DNA of 64,000 nucleotides from Nocardia asteroides (GTDB taxonomy: Bacteria; Actinomycetota; Actinomycetes; Mycobacteriales; Mycobacteriaceae): assembly GCF_900637185.1 (NCBI RefSeq), contig NZ_LR134352.1, positions 1 to 64,000 on the forward strand. Reading direction: 5' to 3'. Shown here piece after piece: positions 30,652 to 41,000 of the stretch (position 1 is the first letter of the stretch; each line of letters starts with the position of its first letter). The notes beneath the pieces are model-generated. The model did no database searches. It was given only the letters and a program-made list of their open reading frames with translations, and was not told the DNA's origin. The position numbers were made by a program, and so were the translations under genes.

Positions 30652-31518
30652 TCAGTGGTGACGGTGGGTGCCGCCCGCCATCTCCTCGAGTCGCTTGATG
30701 CGCTCGTCCATCGGCGGGTGCGTGCTGTACCAGCGCGCGATGCGGTCGCCGGCGCGGAACGGGTTGGCGATCATCAGGTGCGATTCGCTGGTGAGTTTGG
30801 GGTCCGGCGGCAGCGGGGCCACCTGGACGCCGCGTTCGATCTTGCGCAGCGCCGAGGCCAGGGCCAGCGGGTCGCCGGTGAGTTCGGCGCCGGACTGGTC
30901 GGCCTGGTACTCCCGGGAGCGCGACACCGCCATCTTGATCAGGCCCGCGGCGATCGGGCCGAGCAGCGACACCAGCAGCACGGCGATGATGTTCGGGCCC
31001 TGACCGTCCCTGCTGCCGAACGAACTGGCGAAGAAGGCCATATTGGCCAGGCCGGTGATGATCGAGGCCATGGCGCCCGCCACCGACGAGATCAGGATGT
31101 CGCGGTTGTAGACGTGCGACAGCTCGTGCCCGAGCACCGCGCGCAGCTCCCGCTCGTCGAGCAGTTGCAGAATGCCGCTGGTACAGCACACCGCGGCGTG
31201 CCGGGGATTGCGGCCGGTGGCGAACGCGTTGGGCGCGTTGGTCGGACTGATGTAGAGCCGCGGCATGGGCTGCCTGGCCGTCGTCGCGAGCTCGCGCACG
31301 ATCCGGTACATGACCGGCGCCTCGAGTTCGCTGACCGGTTGCGCGTGCATCGCCTTCAAGGCCAGCTTGTCGCTGTTGAAGTAGGCGTAGGCGTTCATGC
31401 CGACGGCGAGCACGACCGAGATGATCAGGATTGTCGGGCTGCGGAACATCGCCCCGATGGCGACGATCAGCGCCGACAGCCCGACCATCAATCCAAACGT
31501 CTTGATCCCATTGGGCAT
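30652..31518 (-). CDS. htpX: Membrane zinc metalloprotease HtpX
   Basis: HtpX degrades damaged membrane proteins. The 288-residue protein has two N-terminal membrane helices ([17 protein letters not shown] and [19 protein letters not shown]), the zinc motif HELSH at 131-135, further helices ([23 protein letters not shown]-type segment [15 protein letters not shown]) and the distal Glu ligand in [10 protein letters not shown]. It ends in a His-rich tail (GGTHRHH). It is the Rv0563 equivalent, downstream of the polyprenyl synthase on the same strand with a 37-base gap. Confidence 0.94.
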   Translation of the reverse strand: MPNGIKTFGLMVGLSALIVAIGAMFRSPTILIISVVLAVGMNAYAYFNSDKLALKAMHAQPVSELEAPVMYRIVRELATTARQPMPRLYISPTNAPNAFATGRNPRHAAVCCTSGILQLLDERELRAVLGHELSHVYNRDILISSVAGAMASIITGLANMAFFASSFGSRDGQGPNIIAVLLVSLLGPIAAGLIKMAVSRSREYQADQSGAELTGDPLALASALRKIERGVQVAPLPPDPKLTSESHLMIANPFRAGDRIARWYSTHPPMDERIKRLEEMAGGTHRHH

Positions 31519-31555
31519 GGAGGTAGAACGTGTGTGCAGCTGGGATAGTTCCTGC

Positions 31556-32578
31556 TCAGCCTACCCGTTCGATGGTGTAGCGGACCAGGCGGGTCAGTGC
31601 CTCGTTGGCCGGGCCCGCGGGCAGGGCGCTCAGTTCGGCGTCGGCGAGGTCGGCGTATTCCTGGAGCTTGGCCTTGGCCTTGGCCATGCCGGGTGAGCGA
31701 CGCAGCAGTTCCAGCGCCTCGTCGACCTCGGCGTCGGTTTCCAGGGGGTGGTCGAGCAGCGTGCGCAGGCGGTCGCTGTCGGGGCCGGACTCGCGCAGCG
31801 CGTAGAGGACCGGCAGGGTGTGCACACCCTCGCGCAGATCGGTGCCGGGGGTCTTGCCGGACTGCTCGGCCGAGGACGAGATGTCGATGATGTCGTCGGA
31901 GATCTGGAAGGCGGTGCCCACCGCGTCGCCGAGCCGGGCCAGCCGTTCGACGTGCTCGGGGCCCGCGCCGGAGAAGGTGCCGCCGAACCGGCCCGCGGCC
32001 GCGATCAGCGACCCGGTCTTCTCCCAGACCACGCGCAGGTAGTGCTCCACCGGATCCTGGGACTGCTTGGCGCCCATGGTTTCCCGCATCTGGCCGGTGA
32101 CCAGCTCGGCGAAGGTCTCGGCGATGATGCGGACCGCGTCGGGGCCGAGGGTGGAGGTGAGGCGGGAGGCGTGGGCGAACAGGTAGTCGCCGGCCAGGAT
32201 GGCGATGTTGTTGCCCCAGCGCGCGTTGACGCTCACCGCGCCGCGCCGCTGCGGCGCCTCGTCCATGACGTCGTCGTGGTAGAGCGTCGCCAGGTGCACC
32301 AGCTCCACCACGGTGCCCGCGGTGACCAGCGCCGGATCGGTGGGATTGGGGCCGAGCTGACCGGTGAGCACGGTGAACAGCGGACGGAACCGTTTACCGC
32401 CGGCGCGCGCCAGGTGCAGCGCCGCTTCCTGCAGGAATTCCTCGCCGTCGGAGAGTTCGTCGACGAGCAGTTTCTCGACCGCGGCCAGGCCGTCGCGCAC
32501 GGTGGCGGCGAGTTCGGGATCGACGAGATCTACCCCGGCAACCACGGTGCTCTCGTCGCTCACAGCCGATGTGCTCAT
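31556..32578 (-). CDS. grcC1: Long-chain polyprenyl diphosphate synthase (GrcC-like)
   Basis: This trans-prenyltransferase builds the side chain for menaquinone. The 340-residue protein has the first aspartate-rich motif DDVMD (102-106, in [15 protein letters not shown]), GKRFRP before it, and the second motif DDIID (228-232). Small residues upstream of the first motif (HLA, then TLY) are compatible with a long product, but the chain length cannot be read off. ATG 32578 follows GGGAGAAGATA. It is the Rv0562 equivalent and lies opposite menJ. Confidence 0.92.
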   Translation of the reverse strand: MSTSAVSDESTVVAGVDLVDPELAATVRDGLAAVEKLLVDELSDGEEFLQEAALHLARAGGKRFRPLFTVLTGQLGPNPTDPALVTAGTVVELVHLATLYHDDVMDEAPQRRGAVSVNARWGNNIAILAGDYLFAHASRLTSTLGPDAVRIIAETFAELVTGQMRETMGAKQSQDPVEHYLRVVWEKTGSLIAAAGRFGGTFSGAGPEHVERLARLGDAVGTAFQISDDIIDISSSAEQSGKTPGTDLREGVHTLPVLYALRESGPDSDRLRTLLDHPLETDAEVDEALELLRRSPGMAKAKAKLQEYADLADAELSALPAGPANEALTRLVRYTIERVG

Positions 32579-32723
32579 TATCTTCTCCCAGCGATGCGTC
32601 CGACCCCGACGGGTAGCAACCTAGCGTGTTCCGGCGCCAGGGCCGATGAACACGGTCACACAGTGACTATTCCCGGTGTACCCGACACTCTCGCACAGCG
32701 GCCGGGGGTGCCAGTATTGAGCC

Positions 32724-33989
32724 ATGGGTTCACCGGATCTCACCCCCGCCGACCGCGCTCCGCTGCCCGCCACCGTCGAGGTGCTCGTCGTGGGGGCCGG
32801 GCCCGCCGGGTCGGCGTCGGCGGCCTGGGCCGCCAGGGCCGGACGCGATGTGCTGCTGCTCGATTCCGCCGTCTTCCCCCGGGACAAGACCTGCGGCGAC
32901 GGGCTGACCCCGCGCGCCACCGCCGAGATGGAACACCTGGGTCTGGGCGAGTGGCTGCGCGCGCACACGGTGAACCACGGCCTGCGGATGGCAGGATTCG
33001 GCCGGGAAGCGTTGCTGCCGTGGCCGGGCGGGTCGTTCCCGACCTACGGGAGCGCCGTCCCCCGAACCGAACTCGACGACAAGCTGCGCGAGACCGCGAT
33101 CAAATCCGGCGCGCGGATGGTCGACGGCGCGAAGGTCACCGAGGTACTGCGCGACGGCGAGCGGGTCACCGGGGTGACGGTGCGGATCGGCGAGGCCACC
33201 CACACCGTGCGCTGCCGAGTCCTGGTGGTGGCCGACGGCGTCCGCTCCCCCATCGGCAAGCAGCTGGGCCGCACCTGGCATCGCCGCTACGCCTACGGCA
33301 CCGCCGCGCGCGCCTACATCAAGTCCGGCCGCAGCGACGACCAGTGGATCTCCTCGCACCTGGAACTGCGCAACGCCGCCGACGAGCTGGTCCCCGGCTA
33401 CGGCTGGATCTTCCCGCTGGGCAACGGCGAGGTGAACATCGGCGTGGGTTCGCTGGCGACCGAGCAGCGGCCCTCGCACATCGCGCTCAAGCCGCTGATC
33501 GAGCACTACACCCGGCTGCGGCGGGAGGAATGGGAGCTCGAGGGCGAGCTGCGTGCCGTCGCCTCGGCGCTGCTGCCGATGGGCGGCGCGGTGTCGAACG
33601 TGGCCGGGGTGAACTGGGCGCTGGTCGGTGACGCCGCGGGCTGCGTGAACCCGCTCAACGGCGAGGGCATCGACTACGGCCTGGAAGGCGGGCACATGCT
33701 GGCCGGGCTGCTCGACGAGCCCGATCTGAGCACGGTGTGGCCGCGGCTGCTGCGCGAACGCTACGGCCGCACCTTCTCGGTGGCGCGCAGGCTGGCGGGG
33801 CTGGCCACCCACACGAAGATGGTCCCGCTGGGCGGTCCGCCGGTGATGCGGTCGAAGTTCCTGCAGCGCACGGCCGTTCGGGTGATGGGCAATCTGGTCA
33901 CCGACGAAGACGTCGACCTCACCGCCCGCGCCTGGCGGGCCGCGGGCCGGGCCTCGCTGCGTTCCGACGAGCTGCCCCCGTTCTCGTGA
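32724..33989 (+). CDS. menJ: Menaquinone isoprenyl reductase (geranylgeranyl reductase family)
   Basis: MenJ saturates an isoprene unit of the menaquinone tail in mycobacteria. The 421-residue flavoprotein has the N-terminal FAD motif VLVVGAGPAGSASAAWAARAG, the conserved CGDGLTPRA, a middle VLVVADGVRSPIG, and the third FAD motif NWALVGDAAGCVNPLNGEGIDYGLEGG. These and its place between grcC1 and menG (Rv0561c equivalent) support the call. No Shine-Dalgarno is evident at ATG 32724; a leaderless start is possible. Confidence 0.88.
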   Translation: MGSPDLTPADRAPLPATVEVLVVGAGPAGSASAAWAARAGRDVLLLDSAVFPRDKTCGDGLTPRATAEMEHLGLGEWLRAHTVNHGLRMAGFGREALLPWPGGSFPTYGSAVPRTELDDKLRETAIKSGARMVDGAKVTEVLRDGERVTGVTVRIGEATHTVRCRVLVVADGVRSPIGKQLGRTWHRRYAYGTAARAYIKSGRSDDQWISSHLELRNAADELVPGYGWIFPLGNGEVNIGVGSLATEQRPSHIALKPLIEHYTRLRREEWELEGELRAVASALLPMGGAVSNVAGVNWALVGDAAGCVNPLNGEGIDYGLEGGHMLAGLLDEPDLSTVWPRLLRERYGRTFSVARRLAGLATHTKMVPLGGPPVMRSKFLQRTAVRVMGNLVTDEDVDLTARAWRAAGRASLRSDELPPFS

Positions 33990-34040
33990 GCCGATGACCG
34001 CCCGCCGGACGATCCACGGCACGGCCCCCAGCGCGGGGCC

Positions 34041-34505
34041 ATGGTGAGCGGCACCGCGCGACGTCCGGTCCTGGCCCTGTTGCCGCATCTGCGCCGGGCG
34101 CGCGACCTGATCGACAAGCGCTACGCGGACCCGCTCGAGCTGGACGAACTCGCCCGGGCCGCCGGGGTGTCGAAGTACCACTTCTTGCGCGCGTTCGCCG
34201 CCGTCTACGGACGTACGCCGGTGGCATATCTGGCCGAGCGGCGGATCGAGCGGGCGCAGGACCTGCTGCGGGCGACCAATCTGACCGTCACCGAGGTGTG
34301 CATGCTGGTCGGGTACTCGAGTCTCGGCTCGTTCAGCAGCAAGTTCCGGCAGCTCGTCGGGGTGACACCGAGCGAATACCAAGCTCGGTTCGCCGACGGC
34401 GCGCCACACATTCCGGGCTGCTACGTCTTCATGCACGGGCTGTCGGACCGGGTCCGGCGCGACACCGCAATTTCGGAGAAGCCGAGCGGCCCCGACCCGT
34501 CCTAG
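34041..34505 (+). CDS. Small AraC-family regulator
   Basis: The 154-residue protein is essentially a lone AraC DNA-binding domain with two HTHs: ELARAAGVSKYHFLRAFAAVYGRTPVAYLAERRIERA and TVTEVCMLVGYSSLGSFSSKFRQLVGVTPSEYQ. There is no effector domain, only a short C-terminal extension (GAPHIPGCYVFMHGL). A VOC-family gene follows after 9 bases and similar AraC/VOC pairs are common in actinomycetes, so it may regulate it. The exact start (ATG 34041 or the next GTG) is uncertain. Confidence 0.85.
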   Translation: MVSGTARRPVLALLPHLRRARDLIDKRYADPLELDELARAAGVSKYHFLRAFAAVYGRTPVAYLAERRIERAQDLLRATNLTVTEVCMLVGYSSLGSFSSKFRQLVGVTPSEYQARFADGAPHIPGCYVFMHGLSDRVRRDTAISEKPSGPDPS

Positions 34506-34514
34506 CCTCGGATC

Positions 34515-34931
34515 ATGACGACGATCACGAACGTTTCCCTGGTCACGGTGTATGTGACCGATCAGGATGCCGCCAAGCAGTGGTACCTCGACAAGCTCGG
34601 CTTCGTCGAGACCGCGGATGTGAGCATGGGCGACAACGGGTTCCGCTGGGTCACCATCGCCCACCCCGACCACACCGAACTCGAGGTCACCCTGATGGTG
34701 CCCGGCCCGCCGCTCACCGACGACCTGGCCGACGCCATCCGGCGCGCCCTCGCCGATGGCACCCACGGTGCCCTCGGACTGCGCACCGCGGACTGCCAGA
34801 AGACCTTCGAGGAGCTCACCGCCAAGGGCGTGGAGTTCGTTCAGCCGCCCGCGGCGCGACCGTATGGGACCGAGGCGATCATCCGGGACAACTCGGGCAA
34901 CTGGCTGGTTCTGGTCGAACCGAGCGCCTGA
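34515..34931 (+). CDS. VOC-family (glyoxalase-like) protein
   Basis: The 138-residue protein has the VOC beta-alpha-beta-beta-beta repeats: VTVYVTDQDAAKQWYLDKLGFVETADV opens, and GTEAIIRDNSGNWLVLVEPS closes with the C-terminal metal/ligand strand. It is more likely a bleomycin-resistance/dioxygenase-like member than glyoxalase I itself. The gene follows an AraC regulator. TAGCCT at 34503-34508 ends 6 bases before ATG 34515, so an independent leaderless transcript is likely. Confidence 0.87.
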   Translation: MTTITNVSLVTVYVTDQDAAKQWYLDKLGFVETADVSMGDNGFRWVTIAHPDHTELEVTLMVPGPPLTDDLADAIRRALADGTHGALGLRTADCQKTFEELTAKGVEFVQPPAARPYGTEAIIRDNSGNWLVLVEPSA

Positions 34932-34972
34932 GCCGTGGGTGCCGCCCGGCGATACGGGCGGCACCCGGGCCG

Positions 34973-35470
34973 TCACTTCGTCGCGAAGCGGCTCTCGATG
35001 AACTTGCGCTCGCTGTTGAGCACCCGCTGGTGCAGCTGCTCGGCCAGTGGCTCGATGGCGCCGCCGACCAGCGGCACCTTCACGGTGACGGTGCCGACGA
35101 CCTCGATCTCACTGCCCTCGGCGGTCGGGCGCAGTTCGTAGGTGCCCGACATCTCGGTGTTGATGCCACCGGTGCGGCCGGTGAAGCTGCCCTTGGCGAC
35201 CTCGCCCTGCAGCGGCTGCCAGTTGTCGGTGCGGGAGAGCACCAGATCGCTCTTGAGAACTTTGCGCACCAGGCCGGGAACCTTGTCCTGACCCGGCGTT
35301 TCGGTCATATGGAGGCGAATGGAACCCGGTCCGTCGGGATGGGAGAGTTCCAGGGTCGCGGTCTCGGCGGAGGCGAATCGCTCCTGCCAGACCGCATCGT
35401 CGACGAGTGCCCGGTGAAGATCTTCGACCGGGACTGCGTAGGGCACGGTGAAGCTGAATTTTCGGGACAT
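34973..35470 (-). CDS. DUF2505-family (SRPBCC-like) protein
   Basis: The 165-residue protein begins MSRKFSFTVPYAVPVEDLHRALVDDAVWQERF and has the DUF2505 pattern ending GTVTVKVPLVGGAIEPLAEQLHQRVLNSERKFIE, a START-like fold of unknown ligand common in actinomycetes. ATG 35470 is chosen because TACCGT on the minus strand (35483-35478) ends 7 bases before it, with no Shine-Dalgarno; upstream open frame is not needed. It is divergent from a DUF3592-like gene with a 24-base gap. Confidence 0.8.
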   Translation of the reverse strand: MSRKFSFTVPYAVPVEDLHRALVDDAVWQERFASAETATLELSHPDGPGSIRLHMTETPGQDKVPGLVRKVLKSDLVLSRTDNWQPLQGEVAKGSFTGRTGGINTEMSGTYELRPTAEGSEIEVVGTVTVKVPLVGGAIEPLAEQLHQRVLNSERKFIESRFATK

Positions 35471-35477
35471 GGCGGCA

Positions 35478-35487
35478 ACGGTACTGT
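35478..35487. promoter_or_regulatory. Overlapping divergent -10 elements (ACGGTACTGT)
   Basis: The plus-strand -10 TACTGT (35482-35487) and the minus-strand -10 TACCGT (35483-35478) share the central TA. The first ends 7 bases before GTG 35495, the second 7 bases before ATG 35470, so both mRNAs would be leaderless. Confidence 0.6.
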
Positions 35488-35494
35488 GTGCCGG

Positions 35495-35935
35495 GTGTCG
35501 GATGTGAGCCTGTCGGACCGGCGGTCCAAGCGCCTGCGACGGGTGCGCGCGACCGTGCTGGCCGTGGCCACCGTGATCAGCGTGATGATGGTGCTGCTGG
35601 TACTCGCGGCCTGGCGCAACGACTTCGAGATCGAGCATCATCGCGGCACCACCTCCGGGGAGGTGCTCTCGGCGGGCAGGCTGCGCTCGGCGGTCATGTA
35701 CGTGACGCCCGACAGCGTCACCCACAATCCGAAGGTCGGCATCCTGTACCCGACCAATCTCACCGCGGGTCAGCGCATCAATGTCGAATACAGCACGCGT
35801 GATCCCGACCTGGTGCGGGTCGCCGGGCGCGATGCCAGGGTGGCGATCATCCCGGCGGCGTCGGTGATCGTGGTGGTCTGGGCGGTGGCGCTGCCCGTGC
35901 TGTGGCTGATCCGGCGCAAGCGGCGCGAGGCGTAA
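35495..35935 (+). CDS. Two-span membrane protein (DUF3592-like, Rv0556 position)
   Basis: About 146 residues: a basic N-terminus (SDRRSKRLRRVRATV), a membrane helix (LAVATVISVMMVLLVLAAW), an extracytoplasmic domain of about 70 residues with INVEYSTRDPDLVRVAGRDA, and a second helix (SVIVVVWAVALPVLWLI) before a basic tail. This is the DUF3592 topology, and the place before the mannosyltransferase is that of M. tuberculosis Rv0556. GTG 35495 is chosen from the -10 at 35482-35487; GTGs at 35486 and 35504 are alternatives. Confidence 0.78.
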   Translation: MSDVSLSDRRSKRLRRVRATVLAVATVISVMMVLLVLAAWRNDFEIEHHRGTTSGEVLSAGRLRSAVMYVTPDSVTHNPKVGILYPTNLTAGQRINVEYSTRDPDLVRVAGRDARVAIIPAASVIVVVWAVALPVLWLIRRKRREA

Positions 35936-36007
35936 CTTTCCCTGCTGTTCGTCCCGGCGTCACGTCGGTGTGGGGCGCTCGCGCGGTCCGGCGGTCAGGC
36001 TGGGACG

Positions 36008-37150
36008 GTGCGCGTAGCCATCGTTGCGGAGTCCTTCCTGCCGAACATGAACGGCGTCGTCAACTCGGTGTTGCGGGTGCTCGACCATCTGGACGAGCAC
36101 GGACACGAGGCGATGATCGTGGCGCCGGACACGCTGCGCGGCGTCGCGCCCGCACCCCGCTTCCACGGCCGATTCCCGGTGCACCGGGTGCCCGCGATGA
36201 TGGTGCCGAAGGTCAGTTCGCTGCCGGTGGGGCTGCCGCAGCCGGGCATCACCGCCGCGATCGCCGCCTTCGACCCAGATGTGGTGCACCTGGCCTCGCC
36301 GTTCCTGCTCGGCGCGGGCGGCCTGGCCGCGGCGACCCGGCTGGATCTGCCCTCGATCGCGGTGTACCAGACCGATGTGGCCGGATTCGCGAAGAGTTAC
36401 GGGCTGGGCCTGGCCACCCGGGCGGCCTGGGCGTGGACGCGCCGGATCCACGAGGGCGCGACGCGCACGCTGGCACCGTCCTCGGCCGCCGCGCAGGACC
36501 TGGCCGACCACGGCATCCCGCGGGTGCACCGCTGGGGCCGCGGCGTCGACATCGGCCGGTTCGACCCCGCCGCCCGCAGCGACGCACTGCGCGCAAGCTG
36601 GCTGGGCGCCACGGACAAGCTGGTCGTCGGCTTCGTGGGCAGGCTCGCTCCGGAGAAGCACGTGGAACGGCTGGCCGCGCTGGCCGGTGACCCGTCGATC
36701 CAGCTGGTCGTGGTCGGCGCCGGGCCGGAACGGGCGCGGCTGGGCAGGCTGCTGCCGAACGCGGTGTTCACCGGCGAGCTGGGCGGGACCGAACTGGCCA
36801 CGCACTACGCCAGCCTCGATGTGATGGTGCATCCCGGCGAGCACGAGACCTTCTGCCAGGGCGTGCAGGAGGCCCTGTCCTCGGGGGTCCCGGTGATCGG
36901 GCCCGACGCGGGCGGGCCGCGCGATCTGATCGCGCACTGCCGCAACGGATACCTGCTGCCGGTGGACCGGTTCGCCGAGCTGCTGCCGAGCGCGGTGTCG
37001 GCACTGCGCGATCCCGGACAGCGCGCACGGTTCGCGGCGGCGGCCCGCAAATCGGTGCTGCACCGCACCTGGCCGGCCATCTGCGCCGAGCTGATGACGC
37101 ACTACACCGATGTGACGGGGATCCGCCACCGATTGCCGCGCTCGGCCTAG
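36008..37150 (+). CDS. mgtA: GDP-mannose-dependent alpha-mannosyltransferase (GT4)
   Basis: The 380-residue GT-B enzyme begins [28 protein letters not shown]. The C-terminal half carries the GT4 nucleotide-sugar motif [34 protein letters not shown], with Glu at the catalytic-type EXFCQxxxE pattern. It matches MgtA/PimB-type enzymes (Rv0557), which mannosylate glucuronosyl-diacylglycerol or phosphatidylinositol mannoside and feed lipomannan-like glycolipids. The exact acceptor is inferred from position. It lies directly upstream of menG. Confidence 0.88.
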   Translation: MRVAIVAESFLPNMNGVVNSVLRVLDHLDEHGHEAMIVAPDTLRGVAPAPRFHGRFPVHRVPAMMVPKVSSLPVGLPQPGITAAIAAFDPDVVHLASPFLLGAGGLAAATRLDLPSIAVYQTDVAGFAKSYGLGLATRAAWAWTRRIHEGATRTLAPSSAAAQDLADHGIPRVHRWGRGVDIGRFDPAARSDALRASWLGATDKLVVGFVGRLAPEKHVERLAALAGDPSIQLVVVGAGPERARLGRLLPNAVFTGELGGTELATHYASLDVMVHPGEHETFCQGVQEALSSGVPVIGPDAGGPRDLIAHCRNGYLLPVDRFAELLPSAVSALRDPGQRARFAAAARKSVLHRTWPAICAELMTHYTDVTGIRHRLPRSA

Positions 37151-37183
37151 AGGCGCGCGAGCGCGGGCGGATAAGCTCGATTC

Positions 37184-37897
37184 GTGGCGACAACAGAGCA
37201 GCGGGAACCGATTCGGGCTTCGCTGGACAAGCAACCCCACGAGGTCGCGTCGATGTTCGACGGAGTGGCCAAGCGCTACGACCTCACCAACACGGTCATC
37301 TCCGCGGGCCAGGATCGATACTGGCGGTGGGCGACGCGACGCGCGCTCGGGCTGCGTCCCGGTGAGCGGGTCCTCGACCTGGCCGCCGGTACCGGCGTCT
37401 CCACGGTGGAGCTGGGCAAGTCCGGTGCCTGGTGCGTGGCCGCCGACTTCTCCCAGGGCATGCTGTCCGCGGGCCGGTTCCGGCAGGTGCCGATGGTGGC
37501 GGGCGACGCGATGGCGCTGCCGTTCGCCGACGACTCCTTCGACGCGGTGACCATCTCCTTCGGCCTGCGCAATGTGGCCGACATCGATCTGGCGCTGCGC
37601 GAGATGCTGCGGGTGACCAAGCCGGGTGGCCGGCTGGTGGTGTGCGAGTTCTCCACCCCGGTGTTCGGGCCGTTCCGCACGGTCTACATGGAGTACCTGA
37701 TGAAGGCGCTGCCGCGGGTGGCGCGCGCGGTCAGCTCGAATCCGGACGCGTACGTGTACCTGGCCGAGTCCATCCGCGCGTGGCCGAACCAGCGCAGGCT
37801 GGCCCGGCGGGTGGCCGACGCGGGCTGGGATTCGGTGCAGTGGCGTGACCTCACCGGTGGCGTGGTGGCGTTGCACCGCGGCTACAAACTGGGCTGA
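37184..37897 (+). CDS. menG: Demethylmenaquinone methyltransferase
   Basis: MenG (UbiE family) uses S-adenosylmethionine for the last step of menaquinone head-group synthesis. The 237-residue protein has [28 protein letters not shown], the SAM motif [15 protein letters not shown], and the UbiE signature [37 protein letters not shown] 37184 has no Shine-Dalgarno, but TAAGCT (37172-37177) ends 6 bases upstream, so the mRNA is probably leaderless. It is the Rv0558 equivalent. Confidence 0.96.
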   Translation: MATTEQREPIRASLDKQPHEVASMFDGVAKRYDLTNTVISAGQDRYWRWATRRALGLRPGERVLDLAAGTGVSTVELGKSGAWCVAADFSQGMLSAGRFRQVPMVAGDAMALPFADDSFDAVTISFGLRNVADIDLALREMLRVTKPGGRLVVCEFSTPVFGPFRTVYMEYLMKALPRVARAVSSNPDAYVYLAESIRAWPNQRRLARRVADAGWDSVQWRDLTGGVVALHRGYKLG

Positions 37898-37997
37898 CGC
37901 ACCCGGATGTCCCGGGGTGAGTCCCGTCACCCCGGGCCGCCGCGTCACCGTGCCCGCCCACCGGAATGCGCCCTGATCAGGGCCGATATTCACGGCG

Positions 37998-38072
37998 CGA
38001 CCTCACAGGGAAAATTCTGACGTGTGAGGTCGATTGTCACCTGGACATAACGTTCGGTAAATCGAGCGCAAC
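37998..38072 (+). promoter_or_regulatory. Control region of the nitrate reductase gene
   Basis: CGACCTCACA (37998-38007) and TGTGAGGTCG (38023-38032) are perfect 10-bp inverted arms with a 15-base spacer. Just after, GTCAC (38036-38040) and ATAAC (38047-38051) are 6 bases apart, then GTAAA (38057-38061) and GCAAC (38068-38072), again 6 apart. This resembles a degenerate GlnR box (GTnAC-n6-GAAAC repeats). The resemblance is suggestive only. The remaining bases of 37898-38095 show no gene. Confidence 0.4.
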
Positions 38073-38095
38073 GACAGGTGCGGATGATCGGAGCC

Positions 38096-41000
38096 ATGAC
38101 AGGAGCTGACTTCCGCGACGCGGACACTGTGCGGACACAGTGTTCGTACTGCGGCGTCGGCTGCGGCATCAGCGTCCAGACCAAGACTGATCAGTCGGGC
38201 GCGCGGTTGATCGCGAAGGTCAGCGGCGACAAGCTGCATCCGGCGAACGCGGGCAGGCTGTGCACCAAGGGCGCCACCCATGCCGAGATGATGGCCGCGC
38301 CGGGTCGCATGGAGACCGCCTATCACCGCCCCGAGCGCGGCCAGGTGCCCGTGCCGCTCCCGGTCGACGAGGCCGTCCACGAGACCGCGGCCCGGCTGCG
38401 CGCGATCCTGGACGAGCACGGCCCCGACGCCATCGCCCTCTATGTCTCCGGGCAGATGTCGCTGGAGGCCCAGTACCTGGCGACCAAGCTGGCCAAGGGC
38501 TACCTGCGCACCAAACACATCGAGGCCAATTCGCGGCTGTGCATGGCCAGTGCCGGCACCGGCTACAAGCAGTCGCTCGGCGCCGACGGCCCGCCCGGCT
38601 CCTACGACGACTTCGAACACGCCGACCTGTTCTTCGTCTCCGGCGCGAACATGGCCGACTGCCACCCGATCCTGTTCCTGCGGATGGCCGAGCGGCTCAA
38701 GGCGGGCGCCAAGCTCATCGTGGTGGACCCGCGCCGCACCGAGACCGCGGCGCGCGCCGACCTGTTCCTGCAGATCGCGCCCGGCACCGACCTGGCACTG
38801 CTCAACGGCCTGCTGCACCTGCTCGTCGCCGACGGCGCGATCGACGCCGGCTTCATCGCCGAGCACACCGAGGGCTGGGACGCCATGCCCGAGTTCCTCG
38901 CCGACTACCCGCCCGCCCGGGTCGCCGAGCTGACCGGGCTGGCCGAGGCCGACATCCGGACCGCGGCCACGATGATCGCCGAGGCGGGTGAGTGGATGTC
39001 GCTGTGGACGATGGGACTGAACCAGTCCACCCACGGCACCTGGAACACCAACGCCCTGGTCAACCTGCACCTGGCGACCGGCGCCATCTGCCGCCCCGGC
39101 AGCGGTCCGTTCTCGCTCACCGGCCAGCCCAACGCCATGGGCGGCCGCGAGATGGGGTACATGGGCCCCGGCCTGCCCGGTCAGCGCAGCCTGCTCTCCC
39201 CCGCCGATCGCACCTTCGTCGAGACCGCGTGGGACCTGCCCGCGGGCACACTGCGGACCGAGGCCGGCCCCGGCACCATCGACATGTTCCGCGGGCTGGC
39301 CGACGGCGAGATCAAAGGCGCCTGGATCATCTGCACCAACCCCGTCGCCACCGTGGCCAACCGCAAGACCGTGATCGCGGGGCTGGAAGCGGCCGAACTG
39401 GTGGTGGTGCAGGACGCCTACACCGAAACGGCCACCAACGCCTACGCCGACCTGCTGCTGCCCGCCACACTGTGGGCCGAAGCCGACGCGGTGATGGTGA
39501 ATTCGGAACGCAACGTGACGCTGCTGCGGCAGTCGGTGGACCCGGTCGGCGACGCGCGCCCGGACTGGCTGCTGATCGCGCAGGTCGCCACGGCCATGGG
39601 CTTCCCCGGCTTCGACTTCGCCTCCAGCGCCGACGTGTTCGACGAACTGCGCCGCTTCACCAACCCGGCCACCGGCTACGACCTGAGCGGCATGAGCTAC
39701 GACCGGCTGCGCGAGGGCCCGATGCAGTGGCCGTGCGCCGACGCCGAGACGCCGCGCAACCCGATCCGCTACGTCAACGACGGTGTGCACCAGCCGCTGC
39801 ACACGGCCGCCGACGGCACCGTGCCGCGCCTGGCCTTCGCGACCCCGAGCAGGCGGGCCGTGTTCTTCGCGCGCCCGCACCTGCCCGCCGCCGAGCTGCC
39901 CGACGACGACTATCCGTTCCTGCTGAACACGGGCCGCCTGCAGCATCAGTGGCACACCATGACCAAGACCGGCAAGGTCGCCAAGCTGACCAAGCTCAAC
40001 GGCACGCCGTTCGTCGAGGTGCATCCCGACGACGCGCAGCGCCTCGGCCTCGCCTCCGGCGATCAGCTCGAGATCGCCTCGCGCCGCGGCCGCGCCGTGC
40101 TGCCGGTGCAGATCAGTGATCGGGTTCGTCCCGGTGATTGCTTTGCTCCTTTCCATTGGAACGACGAACAGGGCGAATATCTGACGATCAACGCGGTCAC
40201 CAACGACGCCGTCGACCCCGCCTCGCTCCAGCCGGAGTTCAAGGCGTGCGCGGTGGCGCTGCGCCGGGTGGGCCCGGCCACCGCGCCCGAGCAGGCACCG
40301 GCCCAGCCCGTCCAGCTGCCCGCGCAGCCGGGCCCGCACCCGCTGGCCGGGATCCTCGGCCTGGACGCGGGCACCGCGCCGACGCTCAGCGAAACCGAAC
40401 GCATCTACCTCGGCGGCTACCTGGCCGCCCTGCAATCGCTGCCGGTGACCGGCCAGCCGGTGCTACCGGCCGGCGCACCGCTGTCGGCGCAGTCCCGGCT
40501 GTGGGTCGACGGGTTGCTGGCCGGCATGTACTCACGCACGGCGGCCGACCCCGCCACCGAGCCCACGCCCGCCGCCCCGGTGACCGTGCTGTGGGCCTCC
40601 CAGACGGGCAATGCCGAGGAGCTGGCGGCCACCGTCGCCGCACGCCTGTCGGCCGCCGGCTTCCTGCCCACGCTGCTGGACATGGATTCCTGCGAACTGT
40701 CCGCGCTGACCGGCGACATCCTCCTGGTCACCAGCACCTTCGGCGATGGCGGCCCGCCGGACAACGGCGCCGACTTCTGGACCCGCCTCGAGGACAGCAT
40801 CGTCCGGCTCAACGGTGTCCGCTACGCGGTGTTCGCCCTGGGCGACTCGTCCTACGACGACTTCTGCGGCCACGGCCGCAAACTCGACCGGCTCTTCGCC
40901 GAACGTGGCGCCAAGCCGCTGGCGGCCCGCGTCGACAGCGAGCCCGATTTCGCCGACGCCGCCGACCGCTGGCTCGACGAGGTGCTCGCCGCACTCGGCA

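Noticed and set aside
32730..34976. 748-codon minus-strand frame covering menJ, AraC and VOC genes
   Set aside because: It crosses three well-supported plus-strand genes and has no family motif.
37998..38032. CRP-type site upstream of the nitrate reductase
   Set aside because: The arms read TCACA...TGTGA, the reverse of TGTGA...TCACA, and the spacer of 15 bases does not fit CRP.
38003..40435. 810-codon minus-strand frame opposite the nitrate reductase
   Set aside because: Shadow frame. The plus strand has intact Fe-S and molybdopterin motifs.
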